Shown: in pieces, positions 53,464-62,882 of the stretch
Layout of the letters: each line of letters begins with the position of its first letter
Numbering within the stretch: the first letter of the stretch is position 1
The notes under the pieces: generated by a model
Database searches by the model: none
What the model saw: the letters and a program-made list of their open reading frames with translations, nothing else
What the model was told of the DNA's origin: nothing
Assembly (NCBI RefSeq): GCF_900105455.1
Contig: NZ_FNSF01000007.1
Span: 372,001-436,000 of the forward strand
DNA length: 64,000 nucleotides
DNA from: Tenacibaculum sp. MAR_2009_124
GTDB lineage: Bacteria; Bacteroidota; Bacteroidia; Flavobacteriales; Flavobacteriaceae
Reading direction: 5' to 3'
Made by a program: the position numbers and the translations under genes

Positions 53464-56400
53464 ATGAGAAAATATTGTCTGTTTGTTATATGCATTATTA
53501 TGTGGCAAGCAAATTTTTCACAATCAAAAAATCCTAAAGATTTAGGTATAATACAACAACATTTTAATACTTTAAAAACAAAAAGTAAAACAGCTAGTCA
53601 AGATTTTTCTGAATGGAAAATATCGAGTTCGGCTTCCTCCTTGAAAAAAGGATTGACTCACTATTATTTAACGCAATATTATAATGGAATTCCAATTGTT
53701 AATGGAACTTATAATATGTCAGTATTAGGAAGTAAGATTAATTTTACTCACGATCAGTTTGTATCAAATATTTCAGCAAAATTGATTGGCGCTAAATCGA
53801 CTGCTATTTCGGAAGTTCAAGCAATCAATGAAGTTATAAAGGCCCATCAATTAAGGTCAGCGAATAGATTGGTAAAGACAATGAAGAGAAGTGAGGCAGG
53901 GGAAGATGTATCCGAATATAAGAACTCTGGAATTACAGAAGATAATGAACCAATTTTAGTTAAGAAAGTGTACATTCTTCATAATGATAAATTGCATTTA
54001 TGTTGGAATGTAAACCTTTATGAAAAGGGAGGTAAGAATTGGTGGAACTCCTATGTTGATGCCTCTTCAAGTAGAATTTTGTCGGAAGATAATTGGGTAA
54101 TCTCATGTAGCTTTGGAGTTGATGAAGATCATAGCGGGCATACACACACAAAGATAGACTCTGAGGAGTTTTTTCATGCGGATGATGTTCCTTATTTGAA
54201 AGAGAAAAGTATGTTAGCGCCTGATTCGTATAATGTTTATGCAATGCCTTTAATGAATCCAGATGATGGAGGAAGGTCAATTGTAACGAATCCAGCAAGT
54301 GCAAACGCTTCTCCATATGGTTGGCACGATACGAATGGTGCTTCGGGTGCCGAATATAATATTACAAGAGGTAATAATGTATGGGCTCAGGAAGACAATA
54401 ATGGAAACAATGGGACAGGAGCATCTCCAAGTGGTGGAAATGGACTGGATTTTAATTTCCCAGTGAATTTAAATCAGGCCCCGAGTAATTATCGCGATGC
54501 TTCTACTACAAATTTATTTTATTGGAATAATATTATGCATGATGTATGGTATCAATATGGTTTCGATGAGGCTTCTGGTAATTTCCAAGAAAATAATTAT
54601 GGAAACGGAGGAACGGGAGGAGATTCTGTGAATGCTGACTCTCAAGATGGCAGTGGAACGAATAACGCAAATTTCGCAACTCCGGGTGATGGATCAAACC
54701 CTCGTATGCAAATGTTTTTATGGAATAGAACGAGTCCAGGTAGAGATGGTTCTTTTGATAATTTAATTATAGCTCATGAATATGGTCATGGAATTTCAAC
54801 TCGATTAGTTGGTGGACGATTTTCAAATGTTTTGGGTGGCTCTGAACAAATGGGTGAAGGATGGTCTGACTGGTTTGGTCTTATGTTAACTATGAAACCG
54901 GGTGATACGGGGGCTGATAAAAGAGGTGTTGGTACTTATGTACTTGGTGAACCTCTTGATGGTTTAGGAATTAGACCGACGGTATATTCTACAGATAGAT
55001 CCTTAAATAATACAGACTATGCGGATATTGGTGGACTAAGAGTACCTCATGGAGTAGGATATGCTTTTGCAACTATTTTATGGGATATGACTTGGGCATT
55101 AATTAATCAAGAAGGATTTGATCCTGATTTTTATAACGGAACCGGAGGTAATAATATTGCTATGGCTTTAGTTATAGAAGGATTAAAAAACACAGCTAAT
55201 AACCCTGGTTTTGTGGCTGGTCGTGATGGAATATTACAGGCGGATCAGGATCTTTATGGTGGTAGATACAATTGTTTAATTTGGAAAGCTTTTGCCGAAA
55301 GAGGAGTTGGACGTGATGCCAATGAAAATAACAATGGAGGTTCAAACTCCAATACTGATCAAACAGTTTCTTTTGTAAACCCATGTGATGGAGGTAATCC
55401 AGATCCAGGGAACTGTGAAGGAGACGTAAGTTCTTTTCCATTTAATGAAAGCTTCGAAGCTAGTTTAGGTTTGTGGAAAGATGCAACCACTGGAGATGAT
55501 TTAAATTTCACTAGAAATACTGCTGGAACACCTTCCAATGAAACAGGACCGACTGCTGCTGCCGATGGATCAACATATATTTATGTAGAGGCTTCAGGCG
55601 ATGGTACTGGTTTCCCAAACAAACGAGCAATACTAAATTCTCCTTGTTTAAATTTAAGTACCCTAACTTCACCAAAGCTTAGTTTTCAGTATCATATGTA
55701 CGGAACTGCTATAAATAGTTTAACAGTTGAAGCACGAACTGATAATACAGGAACTTGGACTTCCGTATTTAGTAAATCTGGAAATCAAGGGAATGCATGG
55801 TTAACTGCAGGTATTGATTTAACTGCTTATGCGGGGCAAGCTAGTGTACAATTACGTTTTAATGTAGTTACAGGTTCAGGAACTAGTGGATGGCAAAGTG
55901 ATATTGCTATTGATGCAGTGAATATTAGCAATGATGACGGTGGATCAGGTAGTGGTTGCCAAGGCGGAGGAATAGCTTCTTACCCGTTTAACGAAAGTTT
56001 TGAGGCTAGTTTGGGACAATGGAGTGATGCAACTTCTGGTGATGACTTGAATTTTACAAGAAATTCTGGAGGAACTCCTTCAAATAGTACAGGACCAAGC
56101 GCTGCAGCTGATGGTACAACTTATGTTTATGTTGAGGCTTCTGGTAATGGTACTGGTTTTCCTAACAAGAGAGCGATATTAAATTCGCCTTGTTTAAATT
56201 TTACAGACTTAACAACACCAACGCTGGCTTTCCAATATCATATGTTTGGAAGTGCAATTAATAGTTTAACAGTTGAGGCGAGAACCGATAATACAGGAAC
56301 TTGGACTTCAGTATTCAGTAGATCTGGAAACCAAGGGAATTCGTGGTTATCAGCTAATGTCGATTTAGGAGCATATGCTGGACAAGGAAGCGTGCAATTA

Positions 56401-57255
56401 CGTTTTAATGTAGTTACAGGTTCGGGAACTAGTGGATGGCAAAGTGATATAGCTATTGATGCCGTTTCTATCGGAAGCGATGGAGGTGGATCAGGAGGCG
56501 ATTGCGCTACCTTAAATTTCAACGATTTTACAATTAACGCATTCTCGAATCAAGATAATAGCGGTAATTATTCTGTGTCAACTGCTGGAGAATCTTTAAC
56601 GTTGAGTAATAATACTTGGAAGTATATTTCGATGAATTATACGGTTACAGCAAACACGGTTATAGAGTTTGAATTTAGCAGTACTTCACAAGGAGAGATA
56701 CACGGAGTTGGTTTTGAAAATGATAATACATTAACGTCTTCTAGGTACTTTAAAGTTCATGGTACTCAAAATTATGGTATCACAAACTATGATAATTACG
56801 CAGGGGGAACAAAAAAATATATCATTCCCGTTGGAAGCTCTTATACAGGAGCAATGGACAGACTTGTATTTATAAATGATAATGATGCTGGTTCTGGAAA
56901 CAATTCTACTTTTAGTAATGTTAAGATTTATGAGGGATCATGTGGAGGTTCTGCCTTTGATACTAATAGTTTTGCGACTCGAATTGATATTTTAGGAAAT
57001 CAAGATGAAGAAGTATTTGGTTCATTGCAAATTGCTCCAAACCCTATATCGAAAGGATACCAATTAAATCTTGTAGGCCCTAATAAAGGATTTGATAATG
57101 CTACTTATGAGGTAATTAATTTATTAGGACAAGTACTTGAAACAGGTAAGTTAACTAGTAGAACCATTAATGTAGATAAATTAAAGGCGGGAGTTTATAT
57201 CCTAAGTCTCGAAAATGAGTTTACTAAATCGAATAAACGATTTATTATAAAATAG
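53464..57255 (+). CDS. T9SS-secreted M36 (fungalysin-type) metallopeptidase with MAM-like repeats
   Basis: 1263 residues. Signal peptide, FTP-type propeptide (HFNTLKTKSKTASQDF...HYYLTQYYNGIPIVNGTYN), then the catalytic domain with zinc motif HEYGH (438-442) and the third ligand Glu465 in GEGWSDWFG. After a linker come two near-identical MAM-like domains of about 180 residues (FPFNESFEASLGLWKDATTGDD.. and YPFNESFEASLGQWSDATSGDD..), a third beta-rich domain, and a T9SS sorting domain (LQIAPNPISKGYQL...KSNKRFIIK). An exported broad-range endopeptidase that, with the POT transporter, could support peptide feeding. Confidence 0.93.
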   Translation: MRKYCLFVICIIMWQANFSQSKNPKDLGIIQQHFNTLKTKSKTASQDFSEWKISSSASSLKKGLTHYYLTQYYNGIPIVNGTYNMSVLGSKINFTHDQFVSNISAKLIGAKSTAISEVQAINEVIKAHQLRSANRLVKTMKRSEAGEDVSEYKNSGITEDNEPILVKKVYILHNDKLHLCWNVNLYEKGGKNWWNSYVDASSSRILSEDNWVISCSFGVDEDHSGHTHTKIDSEEFFHADDVPYLKEKSMLAPDSYNVYAMPLMNPDDGGRSIVTNPASANASPYGWHDTNGASGAEYNITRGNNVWAQEDNNGNNGTGASPSGGNGLDFNFPVNLNQAPSNYRDASTTNLFYWNNIMHDVWYQYGFDEASGNFQENNYGNGGTGGDSVNADSQDGSGTNNANFATPGDGSNPRMQMFLWNRTSPGRDGSFDNLIIAHEYGHGISTRLVGGRFSNVLGGSEQMGEGWSDWFGLMLTMKPGDTGADKRGVGTYVLGEPLDGLGIRPTVYSTDRSLNNTDYADIGGLRVPHGVGYAFATILWDMTWALINQEGFDPDFYNGTGGNNIAMALVIEGLKNTANNPGFVAGRDGILQADQDLYGGRYNCLIWKAFAERGVGRDANENNNGGSNSNTDQTVSFVNPCDGGNPDPGNCEGDVSSFPFNESFEASLGLWKDATTGDDLNFTRNTAGTPSNETGPTAAADGSTYIYVEASGDGTGFPNKRAILNSPCLNLSTLTSPKLSFQYHMYGTAINSLTVEARTDNTGTWTSVFSKSGNQGNAWLTAGIDLTAYAGQASVQLRFNVVTGSGTSGWQSDIAIDAVNISNDDGGSGSGCQGGGIASYPFNESFEASLGQWSDATSGDDLNFTRNSGGTPSNSTGPSAAADGTTYVYVEASGNGTGFPNKRAILNSPCLNFTDLTTPTLAFQYHMFGSAINSLTVEARTDNTGTWTSVFSRSGNQGNSWLSANVDLGAYAGQGSVQLRFNVVTGSGTSGWQSDIAIDAVSIGSDGGGSGGDCATLNFNDFTINAFSNQDNSGNYSVSTAGESLTLSNNTWKYISMNYTVTANTVIEFEFSSTSQGEIHGVGFENDNTLTSSRYFKVHGTQNYGITNYDNYAGGTKKYIIPVGSSYTGAMDRLVFINDNDAGSGNNSTFSNVKIYEGSCGGSAFDTNSFATRIDILGNQDEEVFGSLQIAPNPISKGYQLNLVGPNKGFDNATYEVINLLGQVLETGKLTSRTINVDKLKAGVYILSLENEFTKSNKRFIIK

Positions 57256-57290
57256 TTTTTAGTAGTCAGAATAATTTCTGAGAATAGTTT

Positions 57291-57331
57291 AGGTCTCTTA
57301 AAGTTTACATACTTTAGGAGACCTTTTTTTA
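57291..57331 (+). terminator. intrinsic terminator of the M36 gene
   Basis: A 14-pair stem with one G-U (57291-57304 with 57311-57324), 6-base loop, then seven T. Its end touches the stop of the convergent MBL gene. Confidence 0.88.
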
Positions 57332-58273
57332 TCTATTGTATGCTTGGAAGAATTCAGCGACTAAGTCTTCTATTTCATCTTCATTGTACTTTCTTGAAAA
57401 ATGAACAGGAATAGGATCTTTAACATTCGCCTTCTTCATTATACTGCCAGATTCTTTTGCAAAGCTGTGGTAATTTAATTTTGCAAACTCTGCATCCTTG
57501 TTCTTATAAAAGCATTCAATAAATACCTTATTAGCGGAATTAAAGTGGTTTTTTATTTTATCATGATTCTCTGTAAAAGCTCCATGATCCATTATAATAC
57601 CTAGAGAATCTCCTTCTTGAATATGAAGAAGGTGAAATAGATCCGTTGCTTTAAAAATATTAGAGTCCACTTGTATTTCTTTATTGTGGTTATTTAAGGC
57701 GAAGGCTTCTTTTAATTCTTTTACCCAAATTCCTCCTTTTAATTCTTTATTCAGCAGTATTTTTGTTTGAGGGTATTCTTTGAATAGATAAGATAGAGTT
57801 GGGATTTTATGATCTAGCAAAATACCTGTTACTTGAAATTTATCTTCATGAAAAAGAACGTTAGAATTTTCTTTAGAAATGGTTTGTAAATCCCATAAAG
57901 GAGGTTTTAATTGATAGGTTACAATTTCGTTGTCAGAAATCATTTCTTTTATCACATAACAAATTGAATTTTCTTCAATTAAATTCCAAGAATAACTCAA
58001 TAATCTATTTTGTACCTGTTTAGCTATATGAATGGGACCACAAATTGTAATGGGTCGTTCCATTCCTATTTGATGTCTGACGATAGCATCGAAATTAACG
58101 AAATGATCAATATGGGTATGACTTATAAATATAGCGTTACAATTTTGAATTTCTTTTACAGTTAAATCGCTAGCCTCACCGCATTCGCAAAGATAATTCC
58201 AGGAATGATTATTGGGTTTTACTAGAATAGAGATATCTTCATTTGGTCTACTTTTAATGTAGGTCTTAAACAT
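57329..58273 (-). CDS. MBL-fold metallohydrolase, RNase Z-like
   Basis: 314 residues. Metal-binding motif HTHIDH (52-57) and a further LDHKIPTLSYLF segment, GIIMDHGAF and HSFAKES, matching the tRNase Z-like branch of the family. The N-terminal half has two adjacent Cys (YLCECGEASDL). It may process RNA ends or phosphodiesters; the family assignment is firm but the substrate is not. Convergent with the M36 gene, 71 bases from the acyltransferase gene. Confidence 0.82.
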   Translation of the reverse strand: MFKTYIKSRPNEDISILVKPNNHSWNYLCECGEASDLTVKEIQNCNAIFISHTHIDHFVNFDAIVRHQIGMERPITICGPIHIAKQVQNRLLSYSWNLIEENSICYVIKEMISDNEIVTYQLKPPLWDLQTISKENSNVLFHEDKFQVTGILLDHKIPTLSYLFKEYPQTKILLNKELKGGIWVKELKEAFALNNHNKEIQVDSNIFKATDLFHLLHIQEGDSLGIIMDHGAFTENHDKIKNHFNSANKVFIECFYKNKDAEFAKLNYHSFAKESGSIMKKANVKDPIPVHFSRKYNEDEIEDLVAEFFQAYNR

Positions 58274-58344
58274 AACTTATTTTTATTTCGTTTTTAAGAG
58301 TAAAAATAAGAGATATTCTAATATATTATCTATATAAAAAATGT

Positions 58345-59451
58345 TTAAATAGGTCTTGAGGCAATAACTTCAAAATTCTTCTTTAATTTTAAAAACGGCG
58401 TTTCAATAAATCGATAAGAAAGAACCGAAATAGCAATTGTTACGACGAAAGAACAAGTAAAAGAAATGATTAAAGCACTTGTATCTTCTATTTTTAAATA
58501 GCTTACCAACTGCCATCCAATCCAGTTCCCGATATAGTGATAGAGATACAAACCATAAGAACGTTTACCAAGAAATACCAATGTTTTCATTGAAAAAAAA
58601 ACTCTGAACAGCTTGCTGTCAAGAACGGAAAATAAAATAAAAGTGGTAGAAAGCCCAACCAAAGGATAAGTAATATTTAGCCAGTAAGAAGTTTCTGTAA
58701 TATTTGGAATACAACAAATAACACAAAAAAAGAGAACTCCAATAGCACCTAAAATTTCTGGTTTACACAATTTCTTTAAATAGTTGAATCCTCCAAAGCC
58801 GAGTACAATTCCAAATATAATAGATTCGAAATGTGTTATTGGAAGTACCCAAATTGCTGGGTGTGAAATTTCATCAAGAATAAAATAAGTTCTTATTAGG
58901 TTTAGTAGAATCATAGATAAAAAAAAACAGATAAATCTCATTTTAGGAGAAACTCTAACCAATAGTAAAATTAAAAAGGGAATGAGTAAGTAAAATTGTT
59001 CTTCATATGAAATTGTCCATAAGTGAGGTACAAAAGGTATTGGGTTGTAGTTATAAATAGCGGTAAAAATATTGTCAGTAAAAGTAAACAATCCAAGAAT
59101 TCTTAAACTTAAATTCGACGTAATATCTGTAGAGCTAATAAATATTGAAACTGCTACTGTTGTAAACAAAAAATAAATAGGCCATATCCTAAAAAAACGC
59201 CTGATATAAAATCTTTTTAAATTAATAGTATGTGTTTTTTTATGCTCAGCGATTAAAAGTTTAGCGAATAAAAATGCCGATAGGCAGAAGAATAAGTCTA
59301 CACCAATCCATCCATAGGTATGAAGATTAGATAAGACAGGAACTTTTGAAACTAAGGGATGATGATGGATGAAAACAAGCAAAAATGCGAAAAAGCGTAG
59401 ACCATCGAGTTCAGGAAGGTAAAACCTCCTATTTAACTGTGGGGGAGTCAT
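58345..59451 (-). CDS. acyltransferase family 3 membrane protein
   Basis: 368 residues with about ten hydrophobic helices. Family signatures: RFYLPELDGLRFFAFLLVFIHH at the N-terminus with the catalytic-type His, GWIGVDLFFCLSAFLF, FYIRRFFRIWPIYF and LWTISYEEQFYLL. Transfers acyl groups to cell-surface sugars in known members. It appears monocistronic between the MBL gene and the endonuclease V operon. Confidence 0.9.
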   Translation of the reverse strand: MTPPQLNRRFYLPELDGLRFFAFLLVFIHHHPLVSKVPVLSNLHTYGWIGVDLFFCLSAFLFAKLLIAEHKKTHTINLKRFYIRRFFRIWPIYFLFTTVAVSIFISSTDITSNLSLRILGLFTFTDNIFTAIYNYNPIPFVPHLWTISYEEQFYLLIPFLILLLVRVSPKMRFICFFLSMILLNLIRTYFILDEISHPAIWVLPITHFESIIFGIVLGFGGFNYLKKLCKPEILGAIGVLFFCVICCIPNITETSYWLNITYPLVGLSTTFILFSVLDSKLFRVFFSMKTLVFLGKRSYGLYLYHYIGNWIGWQLVSYLKIEDTSALIISFTCSFVVTIAISVLSYRFIETPFLKLKKNFEVIASRPI

Positions 59452-59570
59452 AGGTTGAGGGATTTGATTATTAAATTTCTATGTTTTTTATTAAAAAAAG
59501 GGTGAGCAATTCTATAGAAAGTGTGAAACCAAAAACCTAAAGAGTATTAACTTTATGAACAACGTTTAAT

Positions 59571-59615
59571 ATCCATTGCATAGTACTTCTTACGAAGGAC
59601 AAATATGTAATGGAT
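59571..59615 (-). terminator. hairpin after the endonuclease V gene
   Basis: A 12-pair stem with one wobble (59571-59582 with 59604-59615) plus a short inner stem, 27 bases past the last gene of the operon. No T run, so weak as a terminator. Confidence 0.4.
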
Positions 59616-59641
59616 TTTGGTTAATTCTTAAATGAGAACTT

Positions 59642-60151
59642 TTAGTGTTGATTGTCTCTTCCTAAGGAATCTACCTTTTTCAACAAAGTAGGAATTCGAT
59701 ATTCACCATGCATATTTTTTATCTTATCAGCAGCAATATCCAGATCAATACCTTTGGAAGTAACATATAAGGGTTTTTGACTATCGCCTCTTAAAATCGC
59801 TTTTTTATGAAGTTTTAGATTATGAAAGTTATTTTTCGCAACACCAATAATGGGGATTTTCTTCTGTAATTTGTCATACAAATATCCACCCAAACCAAGT
59901 TTTTCTTGATCATCTAATACAACAAAACCATCAACAATAATGGCCTCACATTTTGTGAGGTCTATTTTGTTAAGTAAACTTAAAATACATGGTAATTCTC
60001 TCTTGTAAAATTCTCCAGGAACATAATCATCTATGCCGTTAAGTATTTCATAATAAGAATTAACTTCTTCGCTAGCTGTCCAAGTATTAAACTCTAAGCA
60101 AACAGTATTGGCTTTGTTTTTAAAGTAATAGGTGTCAAAAACAAGAATCAT
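59642..60151 (-). CDS. nfi: endonuclease V family protein (short)
   Basis: 169 residues against about 220 for E. coli Nfi. The motif set is complete: Asp6 (VFDTYY), YVPGEFYKRELP with Glu52, and Asp74 (IIVDGFVVLD), plus GVAKN. It cleaves near deaminated adenine (inosine) in DNA or RNA. The shortness comes from a trimmed N-terminus and end. Last gene of the speD-channel operon, 13 bases after the membrane protein; its link with the other genes is unexplained. Confidence 0.82.
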   Translation of the reverse strand: MILVFDTYYFKNKANTVCLEFNTWTASEEVNSYYEILNGIDDYVPGEFYKRELPCILSLLNKIDLTKCEAIIVDGFVVLDDQEKLGLGGYLYDKLQKKIPIIGVAKNNFHNLKLHKKAILRGDSQKPLYVTSKGIDLDIAADKIKNMHGEYRIPTLLKKVDSLGRDNQH

Positions 60152-60164
60152 TGATTTATTGGTA

Positions 60165-60932
60165 TTAGTGTATTAGATAAATAAAAAACATTAAAAACGT
60201 GGTTATTATAAAAAGTATAATTTTAACTGGAAATTGAGCTATTTTACTAACTATATTTAATACGTTTTCTAGACTGTTAGAGGTTGTAGTTAACGAATTT
60301 ATATAAGCATTTAAAATTTTTGATTCATCGTTTTCTTTGTCTAATTGGTCGCTCAACTGAATTTCTTCAATGTTTAATTTATTAGAGAAAAGGGTTAATG
60401 TTTTTCTGATGAAGAAACTAATAGCATTCCCTATAATCGGAATTTTATCAGAAATAACATTGCTCAAAGTAGGGATTGTAATAATATGGGTAATTCCTTT
60501 AAAGAGGAGCAATAGAACATCCTTTCTGTTTTCTTTAGTAATATGGTCTCCAGTTAAATTAATATCCGAAACAACTGATTTGAGAATGTCAATAGAATAG
60601 GTTAGAGCGTTGAGTATATCAGTTTTGATTTTCCAAGTCAGAAAAATTACACCAGAAAGGAATCCTATGAGTAGAAATAAGATGAAACCAATAATGGTAT
60701 AAAGGACATACTGTATATGCACTAAATCAATGAGGAAGTAACTTAGTATAAAAGCGATTAAGGCGATAAATATCGGACGAATAGCCCAGTTAAGAATATA
60801 TCTAGGAAAGATTAAAAGTTCTAAAAAATTTGAAATAACCTCTTCGTTGTGATATTTAGAAATATCTATTCCTAATTCTGTTTTTATTTTTTCATCTAAT
60901 TTTTCAACATCTCTTTTATTCCTGATTTTCAT
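60165..60932 (-). CDS. unrecognised membrane protein of the speD-channel operon
   Basis: 255 residues. A charged N-terminus (RNKRDVEKLDEKIKTELGIDISKY), two adjacent hydrophobic helices (~residues 50-75 and 80-105), a soluble middle of about 125 residues with the amphipathic PTLSNVISDKIPIIGNAISFFI, and a C-terminal helix (VKIILFIITTFLMFFIYLI). No family recognised. It lies 10 bases after the upstream gene and 13 before endonuclease V. Confidence 0.7.
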   Translation of the reverse strand: MKIRNKRDVEKLDEKIKTELGIDISKYHNEEVISNFLELLIFPRYILNWAIRPIFIALIAFILSYFLIDLVHIQYVLYTIIGFILFLLIGFLSGVIFLTWKIKTDILNALTYSIDILKSVVSDINLTGDHITKENRKDVLLLLFKGITHIITIPTLSNVISDKIPIIGNAISFFIRKTLTLFSNKLNIEEIQLSDQLDKENDESKILNAYINSLTTTSNSLENVLNIVSKIAQFPVKIILFIITTFLMFFIYLIH

Positions 60933-60942
60933 AGCTGATATT

Positions 60943-61395
60943 TTACTTAAGGAGTTTAAATTTTACATATAAAAGTAAAGATTTACCAGATTCACTCTGT
61001 TTTAAAAGATTAATTATATTACAAGAGTTACTTTGAATAGGACATTGGTAAGTTGAAGAAATGATACCTTTACGAATACTATTTTCAGCGGTACTTAAAT
61101 GATGACAAACAGTTCCAAAGTAGGGTTTTGTTCCATCGATAATCATTTCATGATTGACTAAATATTCATAGAAATGATTAATCCAAAAAGCATCGTATGA
61201 TTTAATTGGTTCTTGTTCTACAAATTTGCCGCATAGTTGAATTGATACTAATTTCTCATCTATCTCAACTTCATTTTGATTATAAATGCTGCTAAGTTCT
61301 TTTTTATTTTCATCACTTAACTCATTCCACCAATTTTCTACTTTTAAGATATCTTTAATGGAAACATGAGATGTTAGTTTATCTGGAATATTCAT
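60943..61395 (-). CDS. hypothetical protein with scattered Cys/His
   Basis: 150 residues. A helical N-terminus (ENWWNELSDENKKELSSIY) and a C-terminal half with Cys97-His98-His99 (GTVCHHLS) and a Cys-P..Cys segment (QCPIQSNSCNI). The Cys/His pattern could bind a metal, but no named zinc motif matches. Start 12 bases after the CSSC-tail gene. Function unknown. Confidence 0.65.
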   Translation of the reverse strand: MNIPDKLTSHVSIKDILKVENWWNELSDENKKELSSIYNQNEVEIDEKLVSIQLCGKFVEQEPIKSYDAFWINHFYEYLVNHEMIIDGTKPYFGTVCHHLSTAENSIRKGIISSTYQCPIQSNSCNIINLLKQSESGKSLLLYVKFKLLK

Positions 61396-61407
61396 AGCTC
61401 TAATTTT

Positions 61408-62469
61408 TTAATCACCCCCACATGAAGAACAGCTCGAGCAAGAAGAGCAGCTAGAACAAGAACTGCAGCTTGAAGCAAATGAGTCGGAATCACTACCCCA
61501 TGAATCAAGATCGAACCAATTACCCGAGTTATCATTTTCCGGTTCGTTAATTGTTATAGGATCGTTCTCAAAAGTTGAAGAAACTGTTTCTAAATCAGAG
61601 TCGGTATCAAAAACGTCATCTTGAGCATTCAATTCATTAGCGTAGCCTAAGTCTTCTCCATTTTCGTTTTCATAATGAGATTCTTTGATAAGAATAGGTG
61701 AGCTATCATGCATAATATCGGACCAAATAAAACTGTAAAATAAGTAGTCGTCAAAGCCGTGATAACCACCATATACTCCACCTCTTTGCGTATTGTGAGG
61801 AATCTCGTTTTTATCTTGAATTTTGCGCTTCGGTAAAATGAATTTATTTTTTACAAACGATTTGATGTCGTCTGTTTCAATTTCTTTTTTTAGCGTTAGT
61901 TTAATTTTATTCAAGAAATAATCAAACGCTTTTACTTTACTTTCTCTAAGTTCGTCAAATGAGTTTTGACTGCTTACTGCATTGTTTATTTTATTTTTCA
62001 CATTTCCAAGTGAAAATTCTTTAAATAACCCAGATACTTTAATGATAATTGGATAAACACCAACTTCATGATCTCTATTTATTTCCACTTCGATGAGGTA
62101 TTTAAAATCATTGTCTTCATGTTCTAAAACTAATTTTAGTTGTTGAAAATGAATAGACATTGCTTCATTTACTTCAATTTCATAAGTGTCTAAAGCTTCT
62201 TTTAAATCATCTTTCTTTCCGTCTCTATCATGATAAAAATCAATATCATCATGAGCAATTTTAATAATGTTTGTAATATTCAACCCTCGGAAAGTCGCAT
62301 TCAATTGTTGAAGTATCGCTACTGCGGTAAAGGTTTCACGCTCTTGCTTATCTGAAATACTGCCAAGAGTTAAATGGTGGAAAAACTTTTTAAATGCTTT
62401 TGTGGGTTTAACTTTTTTTATCTCGGTTAACTGAGCTGGGTCAATGGTAAGAATTCCTTCTAAATACAT
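61408..62469 (-). CDS. hypothetical protein with a C-terminal (CSS)n cysteine tail
   Basis: 353 residues. Residues 1-210 look like a folded alpha/beta region (IDPAQLTEIKKVKPTKAFKK...); then GGVYGGYHGFDDYLFYSF, a long acidic, low-complexity stretch, and a tail with six cysteines spaced by two residues (335, 338, 341, 344, 347, 350) before CGGD. The Ser and Cys codons of the tail vary, so the pattern is kept at protein level and is not simple DNA slippage. Comparable Cys-rich tails occur in other poorly known membrane-stress-associated proteins. Eight bases separate it from the GRDP-like gene. Confidence 0.7.
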   Translation of the reverse strand: MYLEGILTIDPAQLTEIKKVKPTKAFKKFFHHLTLGSISDKQERETFTAVAILQQLNATFRGLNITNIIKIAHDDIDFYHDRDGKKDDLKEALDTYEIEVNEAMSIHFQQLKLVLEHEDNDFKYLIEVEINRDHEVGVYPIIIKVSGLFKEFSLGNVKNKINNAVSSQNSFDELRESKVKAFDYFLNKIKLTLKKEIETDDIKSFVKNKFILPKRKIQDKNEIPHNTQRGGVYGGYHGFDDYLFYSFIWSDIMHDSSPILIKESHYENENGEDLGYANELNAQDDVFDTDSDLETVSSTFENDPITINEPENDNSGNWFDLDSWGSDSDSFASSCSSCSSCSSCSSCSSCGGD

Positions 62470-62477
62470 AGTAATAA

Positions 62478-62879
62478 TTAATTATGACAGGAACCACAAT
62501 TACTTGCGGCCCAAATGTTAATAGCATGCACTCCCCAAATTAACTCAGAAGGTTTGCCATACTGTTGAATATAAAGTTCTATTGTTTTTTCATAAATAGC
62601 ATGATCACTCGATTCACTTGGTGTATGGTGAATAAATCTATTAAAATATTTTAAACAAAAGACATTGTAATATTTTGTAAATAAAATGAATTCATGCCAA
62701 GCTAAATCTACGATTAATGATGGTGATAGTTTTTTATTTGTAAGATGAATTAGGTTAAGGAATCGAAGCATTTCGATAATTAAATCTTCTTCATCAAAAT
62801 CGTGATTATCGGTGATTTCTTTAATTTTTTTCTTGAATAAAGGAATTTGGGTTACAATATCGTCCAATTGGATTTTCAT
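62478..62879 (-). CDS. GRDP/DUF1399-like protein ending in CxxCH
   Basis: 133 residues. The middle SPSLIVDLAWHEFILFTKYY (52-71), Cys75 and FIHHTP (82-87) match the pattern of the glycine-rich-domain protein (DUF1399) family, with conserved Asp58, Trp61-His62 and His84-His85. The end is NCGSCHN (Cys128, Cys131, His132), a CxxC motif that echoes the Cys tail of the next protein. No biochemical function is known. Starts 3 bases after the channel stop. Confidence 0.72.
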   Translation of the reverse strand: MKIQLDDIVTQIPLFKKKIKEITDNHDFDEEDLIIEMLRFLNLIHLTNKKLSPSLIVDLAWHEFILFTKYYNVFCLKYFNRFIHHTPSESSDHAIYEKTIELYIQQYGKPSELIWGVHAINIWAASNCGSCHN

Positions 62880-62882
62880 AGA

